NCBI GenBank assembly: GCA_003020985.1
Contig: PXRM01000010.1
Coordinates: 24,319-88,318 of the forward strand
Length of the DNA: 64,000 nt
Source: Halobacteriales archaeon QS_4_70_19
Lineage (GTDB): Archaea; Halobacteriota; Halobacteria; Halobacteriales; Haloarculaceae
Reading direction: 5' to 3'
Shown here: piece by piece, positions 26,387-35,777 of the stretch
Numbering within the stretch: the first letter of the stretch is position 1
Layout: every line of letters begins with the position of its first letter
Position numbers and translations under genes: made by a program
The notes under the pieces: model-generated
The model's input: the letters and a program-made list of their open reading frames with translations, nothing else
Told to the model about the DNA's origin: nothing
Databases searched by the model: none

Positions 26387-28948
26387 ATGGACAGGGACAG
26401 GCAGCACGAACTGGGACGGCGGTCGGTACTGCGGGCCATGGGGGCCGGAGCGACGGTCTCCGGGTTCGGGGCGACCGGCGACGATGATGGGCTCGCGGCG
26501 CTTCTCTCGGTCGAGGACCCGGCCACGCCCGGCGCGGAGATGGCCGCGGCGATGAACGAGTGGTTCGGCGCGCGGGCGCTCGTCCAGAACGAGCAGTGCG
26601 CCTACCCCACGGGTGGGGGGCTCGTCGGGGAGGCCCACGACTTCGAACTGTACGGCCCGACCGACGTGAACGCCCAGACGAGCAACGGCTCGCTCGCCGT
26701 GGGCATCAGCGACGAGGGGACGCTGACGGTGTTCCGCTGGCCCCGCCCGTCGTTCTACGACCAGCTCAAGTACAAGACCTCCGACCGCGACGCGCCGTCG
26801 TCCGGGACGGACCACGGGAAGTTCGGTGCGTACCCGAACGCCGGGGCGTTTCTCGGACTGGTCGTCGAGCGCGGCGAGGCGACCCCGACGCTGACGTGGC
26901 TCCGCGAGGACGACTGGTCCGTCGACCAGGCGTACACGGACGCGGACGCGGACCCGACCGACCTGGCCGACAGCGTCCGGACGACGTTCCGGCACGACGA
27001 CCTCGGGCTGACGGTCGTCGTTCGTGACGTGGTGGCTGCCGGCGACGCCGACCGCGCGGGCGACCCCACGCGGGACGGGGACGACGTGCTGGTGCGCGAC
27101 GTGACCGTCGAGCGCGACGCGGACTCCCCGGTGACGAGCGCGCGGCTCGCGGCCTTCGAGAACCTGAACCTCGTCGTCTCGAAGAAGCCCAAATCGCCCA
27201 CCCGCGACTGGTGCGAGGAGGAGGAGAACCAGGACCGCGCGCGGTACCTGCCCGGGGCGGACGCCGTCGTCCACGAGAGGGCCGACACGGACACCTCGAC
27301 CGGCGAGTCCCGGGAGGTGGCCGTGGCGATGGGGTTCGCGGGCGAGAGCGACGGTCACCAGGTCGGGGGCGACGCCTACGAGCCGACCGCCACCCCCGCC
27401 GGCCGCGGGGGGCCCGCGCAGGACGCCTACGACGACCTCCGTGACGGGGCGCTCCGGGGCAACGACGAGTTCGTCGGGCAGACCACCGGCGCGCTCGTCG
27501 CGGACCTCCAGTTCGGCGGCGAGGGGGACCCGGACACCGCCACCGAGCAGGTGCTGTTCGCGGCCGCCGAAACCGCCACCGGGGCGACGGCCCTGGTCGA
27601 CGAGTACCGCGACCGGTCGTTCGCGGCCGTCGACCGGGAGAAGCGGGCCTGGATCGAGACGCTGCTCGACGACCCGCCGTTCCCGGACACGGACGACACG
27701 GCGGTCCTGGCGCTCTGCAAGCGCGCGCTCGTCTCGCTCGTCACCAGCTACGACCCGCAGTCCGGCGCCGTGGTCGCCTCCATCTGCACGCAGTCCCCGT
27801 ACGGTGAGGACTGGGTCCGCGACGGCGCCTTCTTTAACTACGGCCTCGGCGTCGTCGGCCTCGACGACTGGGTGGCAAAGCGCAACCGCTGGTACGCCGA
27901 CATCCAGCAGGCCGCCGAGGACCCCGAGCCGACGTACCCGGACACCCCGCCGGGCAACTGGCCCATGAACCACTACGCCGACGGCGTCGTCGGCGGCCCC
28001 ATCGACTGGGAGATCGACGAGACGGCCTACGGGCTCTGGACCATCGTCGACCACTACGAACTGACGGGCGACGAGGCCTACCTCGAGGCGGTCTGGCCCG
28101 CCGTCCGGCGCGCCGCTGATTTCCTCGTGGAGTGGAAGGACCCGCGCAACGACCTCCAGGGGCACGCCAGCGAGGACGACCACCCGGAGCCGACCCAGAG
28201 CATCATCGGCGCGGCGACGGTGTGGCTCGGCCTCGGTTCGGCCGTCATCGCCGCGGAGGCGATCGGGAAGGACGAGCAGGCGGCCGTCTATCGCGGGCGT
28301 CGCAGCGAACTCGCGGACGCCGTCGAGCGGCTCCTCTACGCCGAGGCCGACCCCTCCGAGAACCGCCCCGGGTTCTACGGCAAAAAGAAGGGCTTCCCGA
28401 TGGCGCCGCTCGCCTGGCCCATCTGCTGGGACGACTACGACACCCACCGGATGCGCAACCACCTGCACGCGGTCTGGCAGCAGATCAGCACCTCGTTCGC
28501 GGAACCCGCCGCGGGCGAGAAGGGGTCCGGCCTCTACGAGGCGAAGGGGCTCGTCCCGCTCGCACAGGCCACCCGCAACAGTCCCGTCTCCGCCCCCGAC
28601 CTCGACGGGGAGGTGACCGGCGCCGACGTGAAGGCCGGCATCGACTGGATCGCGAACCGCCACGCCACCCCGGACACCCACATCATGGGCGAGATCTGGA
28701 TCCGCCGGGAGACCGAGGACGGCCCCGAGGTCAGGACGACCATCTCACAGCCCCACATCTGGGAGCAGATCCTGTTCTACCTCGCGGCGCTGGAGGCGTA
28801 CCCGCCGAGCGACGACTACGACCTCGCCCTTGAGGAGTCCTGCGGCGGCGTCATCGACCAGCTCCGGGATATCGAAACGAACGGCCGCGGCCCCGGCCAG
28901 CCGGAGGAGTGGCCCCCCAACTCCGGCGAGGCGCCGAACCGGCAGTAG
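26387..28948 (+). CDS. Glycoside hydrolase family 15 / glucan 1,4-alpha-glucosidase-like protein with Tat-like signal
   Basis: GRRSVLRAMGAGATVSGFGA twin-Arg start; YGPTDVNAQTSNGSLAVGISDEGTLTVFRWPRPSFYDQLKY; WVRDGAFFNYGLGVVG; DWEIDETAYGLWTIVDHYELTGDEAYLEAVWPAVRRAADFL. Confidence 0.88.
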   Translation: MDRDRQHELGRRSVLRAMGAGATVSGFGATGDDDGLAALLSVEDPATPGAEMAAAMNEWFGARALVQNEQCAYPTGGGLVGEAHDFELYGPTDVNAQTSNGSLAVGISDEGTLTVFRWPRPSFYDQLKYKTSDRDAPSSGTDHGKFGAYPNAGAFLGLVVERGEATPTLTWLREDDWSVDQAYTDADADPTDLADSVRTTFRHDDLGLTVVVRDVVAAGDADRAGDPTRDGDDVLVRDVTVERDADSPVTSARLAAFENLNLVVSKKPKSPTRDWCEEEENQDRARYLPGADAVVHERADTDTSTGESREVAVAMGFAGESDGHQVGGDAYEPTATPAGRGGPAQDAYDDLRDGALRGNDEFVGQTTGALVADLQFGGEGDPDTATEQVLFAAAETATGATALVDEYRDRSFAAVDREKRAWIETLLDDPPFPDTDDTAVLALCKRALVSLVTSYDPQSGAVVASICTQSPYGEDWVRDGAFFNYGLGVVGLDDWVAKRNRWYADIQQAAEDPEPTYPDTPPGNWPMNHYADGVVGGPIDWEIDETAYGLWTIVDHYELTGDEAYLEAVWPAVRRAADFLVEWKDPRNDLQGHASEDDHPEPTQSIIGAATVWLGLGSAVIAAEAIGKDEQAAVYRGRRSELADAVERLLYAEADPSENRPGFYGKKKGFPMAPLAWPICWDDYDTHRMRNHLHAVWQQISTSFAEPAAGEKGSGLYEAKGLVPLAQATRNSPVSAPDLDGEVTGADVKAGIDWIANRHATPDTHIMGEIWIRRETEDGPEVRTTISQPHIWEQILFYLAALEAYPPSDDYDLALEESCGGVIDQLRDIETNGRGPGQPEEWPPNSGEAPNRQ

Positions 28949-29211
28949 CGCGCCGGTGGAGGCGACGGGGACGGTAACGCCGGGGACTCCTCGGGCACTG
29001 GCGGCGGTGCCGACGAGGGCCCGTCGTTCCCGTGGCCGATGCCCGATAGCCTGCGCTGACGGGAGACAGGAATTACTCTACTATCCTCGCCATTATTTGA
29101 CTGAGATCCTCATTCCACTACTAGGGGCCAGATTTTCACATCACGGCGGATGCGTCTTCACTAATCCGCGCCGGGCGGGGCGGACGGACTCCTGCGTCGA
29201 GGTGCCGCCGC

Positions 29212-30453
29212 TCAGACGCCGGTGGAGTACCGCAAGATGCCGGCGACGCCGCCGAAGGCGGTCATCAGCTGCTCGCCCTTCTCGAAGTCCGTGGAGATGA
29301 ACTTCGTCTCCGTGCCGCGCTGCTCGGCGATCTCGATGAGGTGGTCGATGGCGTCCCCGCGCTCGACGACCGCGGCCTCGGCGCCGTTCTCGCACTCGTG
29401 TTCCGGCGTGTCCGCGCGGCGGGAGACGGTCTCGAACTCCTCTTTCCCGTCGCAGTCGTAGACTACGACGTCCTGCCGGAGGTCCTCGGAGATGAGGAGG
29501 CGGTCGACCGACCCCATGACGAGGTTCTGGCGGGTCTGGTCGAAGCCGTAGGTGGCCCGCTGGCCGTCGTGGAGCTCCTCGAAGAACTCCTCCATCTCCC
29601 GCTTGTCCTTCATGACCTCGTGGTCGGCCAGCACGTCGCTGGCGGCGTCGACGAGGTCCTTCAGCCCGGACTCGTCCGTGTAGGAGACGTCGAACTTCCC
29701 GAGGACGTGGTCCCCCAGTTCGTGGTGGAGGTAGTCGCCGTCGAGGAACTCGTCCTTCGTCGGCGAGGGGCCGCCGACGAGGATGCCGTCCATCTCGTGG
29801 CGCTTCGGGACCATCAGGTCGTTGGCCATCCCCGCGACCTCCTGGTAGAAGTTGTCGATGGCCTCGAGCCGGAGGCGGGCGAACCGCTGCGCTGACTGGC
29901 CACCCTTCCGCTGCTTGCCGGGCACCAGCGAGGAGGCGGACTTGACCGGCTCGACGCGCTTCCCGCGGAGCCAGCCCACGTTCGCCTCCCGGCGGTCGAG
30001 GACGATGAGGCCGTAGAGGCCCTGGTCCTCCAGCATGTGCTCCAGGGGCTCTGTGAGGAAGTTCGAGTCGCAGTGGTAGCGGAACGACTCGATGGGCTGG
30101 GGCGGCGACTCCAGGGTCCGGGTCACCATCTCCGTCCGGCCGCCACCACTGTCGATGGCACCGGAGAAGATGACCATCCCCTTGTCCGGCGGGTAGGTGT
30201 CGTAGTACTTGAGCCGGTCCTTGATACTCGTGAGGGCATCCTGGACCGCCGTCCGCGTCTGCTTGGACTTGATGTTCGAGGCCTCGGAGTGCTCCTGGGT
30301 GACGTGCTGGGCGACGTCGCTGATCTGGCGGTCCTCCGGGACGTAGATGCTCACCAGCTGCGTGCCCGAGCCCTCGTACTCCTTCAGTTCCTCGATGACC
30401 TTCTTGAACTCGTACTTCTGTTTGTCCGACTGTTCGGCCTCCTGCTGACTCAT
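29212..30453 (-). CDS. prf1: Peptide chain release factor aRF1
   Basis: NIKS motif (EASNIKSKQTRTAV), GGQ motif (RKGGQSAQRFARLR), YGFDQTRQNLVMGSVDRLLISEDL. Confidence 0.97.
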   Translation of the reverse strand: MSQQEAEQSDKQKYEFKKVIEELKEYEGSGTQLVSIYVPEDRQISDVAQHVTQEHSEASNIKSKQTRTAVQDALTSIKDRLKYYDTYPPDKGMVIFSGAIDSGGGRTEMVTRTLESPPQPIESFRYHCDSNFLTEPLEHMLEDQGLYGLIVLDRREANVGWLRGKRVEPVKSASSLVPGKQRKGGQSAQRFARLRLEAIDNFYQEVAGMANDLMVPKRHEMDGILVGGPSPTKDEFLDGDYLHHELGDHVLGKFDVSYTDESGLKDLVDAASDVLADHEVMKDKREMEEFFEELHDGQRATYGFDQTRQNLVMGSVDRLLISEDLRQDVVVYDCDGKEEFETVSRRADTPEHECENGAEAAVVERGDAIDHLIEIAEQRGTETKFISTDFEKGEQLMTAFGGVAGILRYSTGV

Positions 30454-30595
30454 TGCCGGATGTAGGCCAATGGGCCGTAAGTAACTGTTGACACCCCGGC
30501 CCCCGGAGGGCTCGCCACGATGCACGCCGTCCGTTTGCCGGAAACCCGGCAATGGTGGGACAGTTTATTAAAGGAACAGCGGCCTACGTGTCAGT

Positions 30596-31651
30596 ATGGA
30601 TATCTACGCGGTGGCCGGCCCGGACGGGACCGGCAAGACGGTGACGGCCCTGAACGTCGCCGTCGCCTTCCGGACCGAGGGCCGGTACGCGGCCGTCCTG
30701 GACGCCGACATCGAGGGGAACGTCACGACGCTGCTCGACATCGACCCCGAACGGACGCTGGACGAGGTACTCGACGGGGACGCGACACTCCGGGAGGCGA
30801 CGACGGAGTGCGAACTCTCGCCGGAGCGAGTCCCCGAGACGGACCTCCAGGCGTACCACGAGGCACTGGCCGAGGACCGCCGTGCGTTCCGATCCGCCGA
30901 GCAGGAGTTCCCGGGTATCGAGGAGACCTCCTTCCCCGAGGTCGACAGCGTCCCCGTCATCGCGGGCTGGCCCTCCGAGCGCCGGATCGCGGCCACCGAC
31001 CCGGCCGAACTCGAGGGGCTGCTCCAGGAGCTGGTGATGGCATACGACGTCATCGTCGTCGACACCGGCGGGGAGTCCGTAGCCGCGACGGCCCCGGTCG
31101 CCGTCGCCGACGGCGTCGCCATCGTCACGTCGCCAGCCGAGCCCCACGTCGGGACGGCGAACGCGATGGCCGGCGAGTGCCAGCGCAACGGGGCCCCCCT
31201 CATCGGTACCGTAATGAACCGCGCCACCGACGAGACGAGCATCACCGCCCTGACGGAGGAGGTCGGCCTGGAGGCCGTGGGTGTCGTCCCCGCGGACGAA
31301 CGGACGCCGGCGCTGGAACCAGTCCGCTACGCGGTCCCGGACGCCCCTGTGGCCAGCGCCTACGACCGTCTGGCGGACAGCCTCGCCGAGTGGGGGGAGA
31401 GCGTCGCTGCCGAGGCCAGCAGTGCGGCCGACGGCGGCGGCCCGGAGGCGTCGACCGCCTCGGACGCCGATGCCGGGGGGTCCGACGCGGGAGACACGGA
31501 GGAGACGCAGGACGCGGACGGCGCCGACGCCGGTGGAGAGGACGACGACGCCGGGGACGACGCCGGGGACGACGACGCCAGAGACGACGACGCCGGGGAC
31601 GACGACGAGGGCGGCGGGGGACTCCTGGGTCGGCTCCGCGACCTCGACTGA
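30596..31651 (+). CDS. MinD/ParA-like P-loop NTPase with acidic low-complexity tail
   Basis: MDIYAVAGPDGTGKTVTALNVAVAFRTEGRYAAVLDADIEGNVTTLLDID; VIVVDTGGE; VAIVTSPAEPHVGTANAM; tail D/G/A-rich ending GGGGLLGRLRDLD. Confidence 0.85.
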   Translation: MDIYAVAGPDGTGKTVTALNVAVAFRTEGRYAAVLDADIEGNVTTLLDIDPERTLDEVLDGDATLREATTECELSPERVPETDLQAYHEALAEDRRAFRSAEQEFPGIEETSFPEVDSVPVIAGWPSERRIAATDPAELEGLLQELVMAYDVIVVDTGGESVAATAPVAVADGVAIVTSPAEPHVGTANAMAGECQRNGAPLIGTVMNRATDETSITALTEEVGLEAVGVVPADERTPALEPVRYAVPDAPVASAYDRLADSLAEWGESVAAEASSAADGGGPEASTASDADAGGSDAGDTEETQDADGADAGGEDDDAGDDAGDDDARDDDAGDDDEGGGGLLGRLRDLD

Positions 31652-31725
31652 CCCCCGTGCGACGACGACACCTCCAGCGACCGGAAAGGAGTGTATTTTA
31701 AGGTCGCCTCGGATAACGCCCGGGT

Positions 31726-33096
31726 ATGCCAGCCGAGACGTACGACGTCCTCGTGGTCGGTGGCGGAACGGCCGGCGCGTTCGCCGCAGCCACGGCCGCC
31801 CGCGAGGGGGTGGACGTCGCCATCCTCGAACGCAAGTCCGAGGAGGAGGCGGGGCACATTGCCTGCGGTGATGCCGTCAAGGGCACGTCGACGTTCCCCG
31901 ACGTGATCGACCGCGAGCGGCTCAAACGGGAGTCGTTCACGAACGAGGCCATCAGCCGCGCCGTGTTCGAGAACCCACAGGGCGGCACGCTCGATATCCA
32001 GATGCAGGGCGACGGCGGAGCGGTCATCGACCGCAAGCGCTACGGCGAGATCCTCCTCGACGAGGCCGAGAAGGCCGGCGCGGAGATCCACTACGACACC
32101 GTCGTCCGGGACGTCGTGCAGAACGGCCAGGTCGAGGGCGTCAAGACCGCCTCCCGCGGGTCTGTCGAGACGTACGAGGCCGACGTCACCATCGACGCCG
32201 CGGGCGCGCTCTCCATCCTCCAGGACCGCACGGACCTCTCCAGCCCGACGTTCGACACGAACGTCAGCTACTCGCAGTTCTGCTCCGCGTACCGGGAGGT
32301 CATCGAGGTCGACGAGCCGGTCGACTACCACGACGCGCTCGTGTTCAAGCCGACCGCCGAACTGGGTTACCTCTGGTACTTCCCCCGGACGCGGACGGAG
32401 ATAAACGTCGGCCTGGGCTTCCAGATGAACAAGGACCCGATGAAACTCGTGAGCGTGCTCCGGGACGACGTCCGCGACCGCCCGGAGTTCCAGAACGCCA
32501 CCGTCAAGGACAAACTCGGGGCGGCGCTGCCGACCCGTCGACCGTACGACTCGGCCACCGCGCCGGGTTTTATCGCCGTCGGCGACGCCGCAGCCCACGT
32601 CAACCCCACCACCGGCGGCGGCATCCCGGGCGCCGCGAAGGCCGGCCACTGGGCCGCCCTCGAGGCCGTCGAGGCCATCTCCGAGGGGACCACCGACGAC
32701 GAGGCCGCCTTCTGGGACTACAACCGCAAAGTGATGACCGACTTCGGGAAGCGCTTTGCCGCGATGGACATCTACAACATCTGGGGCGGCACCTACGACG
32801 TGGACGACCTCGTCTCGGTCATCTCGGCGCTCCCGGGCCAGCAGATCGCCGACGTGATGGCCCGCGACGGCACCGCCTCGATGGGTCTAGGACTCAAACT
32901 CAGGACCGTCATCAAGACCTTCGGCCACTGGGGGACGCTGCTCGAACTCCGGACGGTGAACAGTCTCGCCGCCGACCTCCGGGACGTCTACGACGACTAT
33001 CCGACCTCGCCGGACGGGTTCGAGGCCTGGCGCGACCGCCGGGACGAGGTCATGGACGAACTGTACGAGGTCACCGGCGCCGACCCCAAGTACTGA
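31726..33096 (+). CDS. Geranylgeranyl reductase family protein (digeranylgeranylglycerophospholipid reductase-like)
   Basis: DVLVVGGGTAGAFAAATAAREGVDVAILERK; YLWYFPRTRTEINVGLG; FIAVGDAAAHVNPTTGGGIPGAAKAGHWAA. Confidence 0.92.
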   Translation: MPAETYDVLVVGGGTAGAFAAATAAREGVDVAILERKSEEEAGHIACGDAVKGTSTFPDVIDRERLKRESFTNEAISRAVFENPQGGTLDIQMQGDGGAVIDRKRYGEILLDEAEKAGAEIHYDTVVRDVVQNGQVEGVKTASRGSVETYEADVTIDAAGALSILQDRTDLSSPTFDTNVSYSQFCSAYREVIEVDEPVDYHDALVFKPTAELGYLWYFPRTRTEINVGLGFQMNKDPMKLVSVLRDDVRDRPEFQNATVKDKLGAALPTRRPYDSATAPGFIAVGDAAAHVNPTTGGGIPGAAKAGHWAALEAVEAISEGTTDDEAAFWDYNRKVMTDFGKRFAAMDIYNIWGGTYDVDDLVSVISALPGQQIADVMARDGTASMGLGLKLRTVIKTFGHWGTLLELRTVNSLAADLRDVYDDYPTSPDGFEAWRDRRDEVMDELYEVTGADPKY

Positions 33097-33321
33097 CCCC
33101 TCCCGGCACCTGGGGGTCGCAGTGGCGACGGGGCGGAAGATAACTCCGAAATTAAAGAGCTGTTCTACGCAGTCGCGACATATCTACGATACCGGGAACG
33201 TCTGCCAGCGCTGCCGACGGTATCCGGGAAAGCTCGCCACCCACCGGCCGTCCCCGGCAGCCCGATAGACGACGTGTCAGTGGAGCCAACAGTGATGGGG
33301 CGGGACGAGAGTGTCGTTCCT

Positions 33322-33861
33322 ATGACAGCCACCCGGCGGAGGATGCTGGCCACGGTGGTGGTCGGGCTGAGCGGGTGGCTCCCGGGGTGCGGCGAGGACG
33401 CGGACGGGGCCGAGACGTCCGGGCGTCCGGCGGCGGACGAGGACGTACCGACGGACACGGCCTCCCCGACGGGCGCGGCGGGGGACGCACCGACGTACGC
33501 CGACGAACTCTCCGTGACGGCGGCGGACGGCTACACGGCCTGGGGCGTCGACCGCTCCGAGGCGTTCGTGCTGGAGTACGAGGTGGTCAACCGCCGCTCG
33601 GACCGCCACGAGGTCGACGTGTTGCTGTACGCCGCCCCGACCTTCGAGTCGTACCGGGCGGTCGTGACGGGCGAGGAGGGGGGCGACCGCCCCACGTGCA
33701 TGGAGGGGTCCGCACTGGGGGTGGCCTCCGAGGTCCGACGGTCGGTGGCGCTCGACGCCGGCACCTACTACCTGGTCGTGGACAACTCCGGACTCGGAGA
33801 GGGGGCGGCCGGGACGGAGGAGACGCGGCGCGTCCGCGTCGAGGCGACGGTCCGAGTATAG
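33322..33861 (+). CDS. Predicted Tat-type lipoprotein, unknown function
   Basis: MTATRRRMLATVVVGLSGWLPGCGEDADG: twin-Arg plus lipobox LPGC; beta-rich remainder. Confidence 0.7.
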   Translation: MTATRRRMLATVVVGLSGWLPGCGEDADGAETSGRPAADEDVPTDTASPTGAAGDAPTYADELSVTAADGYTAWGVDRSEAFVLEYEVVNRRSDRHEVDVLLYAAPTFESYRAVVTGEEGGDRPTCMEGSALGVASEVRRSVALDAGTYYLVVDNSGLGEGAAGTEETRRVRVEATVRV

Positions 33862-33925
33862 TGACGCCAGCACGAGGCGACGGCCAGCCCGGTGTAGCCT
33901 CGGGAGAGCGAGGGTCCCGGGACTG

Positions 33926-34408
33926 CTACTCGAGTTGCTCGGCGTACGTCACGTCCTCGGTCCGGGCCGTCGGGTGCGTCCCGTCCAGCTCGATCTGCCA
34001 GCCGTGGAGCACCGTCGGGTCCTCCAGCGCGTTCGTCAGCACCGTCCGAACGTCAAGCACGTCGACGCCGTAGTAGTCCCGCGGGACGCCCTGGAAGTAC
34101 TGGAGCGCGGTCCGGAACAGCGACCGCATCCCGCCGTCGTCCTCGAAGTCGAAGTGCTTGTACGCGCCCGCGGCGACCTGCACCATCCCGTGGAGGAACT
34201 TGCTCTCGGTCGTCCCGCGGCCGTAGTTGTACCACTCTGCCTCAAAACAATCGTGTGACTCGTGGTACTCGCGGCTGTTGTAGAGCCGGACGCCGTGTTC
34301 GGTGGCCCGCCGGAGCGTCGCGTGCTCCCACTGCCCATCCGCTCGCCACCCCGCTGGGTCGCCGCGGGCCGGCGGCCCGACGGAGGCGTCGCGGGTGTGG
34401 TCGTCCAT
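33926..34408 (-). CDS. DUF309 family protein
   Basis: [45 protein letters not shown]. Confidence 0.88.
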   Translation of the reverse strand: MDDHTRDASVGPPARGDPAGWRADGQWEHATLRRATEHGVRLYNSREYHESHDCFEAEWYNYGRGTTESKFLHGMVQVAAGAYKHFDFEDDGGMRSLFRTALQYFQGVPRDYYGVDVLDVRTVLTNALEDPTVLHGWQIELDGTHPTARTEDVTYAEQLE

Positions 34409-34527
34409 GTGGGGCCCGAGAGGCCGCAGGCAGGTAATCCCGTCGGGCGTGGCCCGTCCGCTCCAGGGGCCCGAGTGGACGGCGCCCCGGCCGAACCTTC
34501 TTGCCGTGCGGGACGTAACCAGTAGGC

Positions 34528-34722
34528 ATGGATGTCGACGCGGCGAGCGAGACGGTAGACTGCGAGCGGTGCGGCGAGGGGGTGGAGGTCGGCGTCCCCG
34601 GCGGCGAGCAGTGTACCGACTGCGGGGCCTACTACTGCCACATCTGCGTCGACGACCTCGCGAGCCAGCAGTTGCTCGACGAACCGGAGTGTCCGGCCTG
34701 CGAGATCCGGCTCGTGACCTGA
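34528..34722 (+). CDS. Small zinc-ribbon/RING-like protein
   Basis: [33 protein letters not shown]...[11 protein letters not shown]; repeated CxxC motifs. Confidence 0.75.
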   Translation: MDVDAASETVDCERCGEGVEVGVPGGEQCTDCGAYYCHICVDDLASQQLLDEPECPACEIRLVT

Positions 34723-34746
34723 TCGCGGGCGTCGGCCGTCGCCGGG

Positions 34747-35208
34747 TCAGAGGTCGCGCGCGATGTCGCGCAGCCGGTTGACTCGCTCGGAGCGGTCCTG
34801 CAGGGCCTCCGGGTCGCAGAACTCCTCGAGGCGGCTCGACCGGACGAGTTCCCGCAGCGGCTCCAGCGACCGCTCGGGTACGTTCACGGCTTCGAGGTAC
34901 GCGGCGGTCCGCTCCAGGTCGTCGGTCGTGGGTCGCCGGCCACCGTCGGCGCCACGCAGCCGCCACGCGAGGTCCCGTTCGTCCTCGCCGCGCTCCGGCA
35001 GCGTCGCGCCGCCGGCGAGGACGAACGCCTTCGCCAGCAGGAACGGGACCACGTCGGGCGCCCCGTAGCCGAGGTCGTCGACGAGGAGCGACACCACCCG
35101 GTCGGAGAGTTCCAGCCGGCGACGGCTGTGCTCGACGGCGATCTCGAGGAGGAGGGCGTCGCGCCCGTCCGGGTCCGGGTCCCGGTAGAGATGGGGCGGC
35201 CTGGTCAT
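34747..35208 (-). CDS. Conserved haloarchaeal protein of unknown function
   Basis: [84 protein letters not shown]. Confidence 0.65.
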   Translation of the reverse strand: MTRPPHLYRDPDPDGRDALLLEIAVEHSRRRLELSDRVVSLLVDDLGYGAPDVVPFLLAKAFVLAGGATLPERGEDERDLAWRLRGADGGRRPTTDDLERTAAYLEAVNVPERSLEPLRELVRSSRLEEFCDPEALQDRSERVNRLRDIARDL

Positions 35209-35308
35209 ACCCGGGCTACGGCCGGCGGGGGCTTGAGGACCCCGGTCCCGGTCCGGACGAGCCGTCCGCAACCGTTTTGCTCGACAGTGCCGGAGTGCCG
35301 GCCGCGTG

Positions 35309-35391
35309 CGGGGGTAGCCAAGCCCGGAAACGGCGGCGGACTCAAGATCCGCTCCTGTAGAGGTCCACGGGTTCGAATCCCGTCCCCCGCA
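35309..35391 (+). tRNA. tRNA-Leu (anticodon CAA)
   Basis: gcgggggtagccaagcccggaaacggc ggcggactcaagatccgc tcctgtagaggt ccacgggttcgaatcccg tcccccgca: 7-bp acceptor stem, anticodon loop CUCAAGA, long variable arm, GTTCGAATC T-loop; no encoded CCA. Confidence 0.95.
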
Positions 35392-35438
35392 CGTTCGATC
35401 GTGCGGAAGGCCGCCTCGGAGCGGTCTTCTCCCGCATC
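35362..35438. repeat. 77-bp direct repeat copy 1 (tRNA-Leu 3' end plus downstream hairpin)
   Basis: ggtccacgggttcgaatcccgtcccccgcacgttcgatcgtgcggaaggccgcctcggagcggtcttctcccgcatc; one mismatch to copy 2. Confidence 0.95.
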
Positions 35439-35474
35439 TCTGATTTCCGAGCACTGCCAGCGTCGAGTCCGGGG

Positions 35475-35626
35475 GGCGGAACTCCGCTCCTGTAGAGGTC
35501 TCGTGAGCGTCGCCGTAGGCGGCCGAACGAGACCCCGGAAGTCGCAGCCCGCGCAGGCCGGAGCACCGCGAAGGCCGAGCAGGTACGTCTTCCAGTGGTC
35601 CACGGGTTCGAATCCCGTCCCCCGCA
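35475..35626 (+). pseudogene. Broken partial tRNA-Leu copy split by a ~96-bp insert
   Basis: ggcggaactccgctcctgtagaggtc (anticodon-arm remnant and variable arm) | 35501..35596 insert | ggtccacgggttcgaatcccgtcccccgc (T arm and acceptor 3' strand). Confidence 0.75.
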
Positions 35627-35673
35627 CGTTCGATCGTGCGGAAGGCCGCCTCGGAGCGGTCTTCCCCCGCATC
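35597..35673. repeat. 77-bp direct repeat copy 2
   Basis: Same sequence as 35362..35438 with c for t near the end. Confidence 0.95.
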
Positions 35674-35777
35674 ACTTCCACCCGGAGAGAGCCGGGTCCG
35701 CCGGTGACCACGGCGGCCTCGCTCCAGGGGGAGTCGGTAGCCAGAAGCGCTATACGGCGGCTGTACGAGGGGCTGGT

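Noticed and set aside
26207-28681. 824-aa minus-strand ORF antisense to the GH15-like gene
   Set aside because: GC-rich antisense frame; composition (V/R/G/L-rich, no motif) mirrors the sense codon bias. The sense gene is well supported.
35205-35711. ORFs around the tRNA giving peptides such as GDGIRTRGPLQERI
   Set aside because: Classic spurious translation of tRNA sequence and its partial duplicate.
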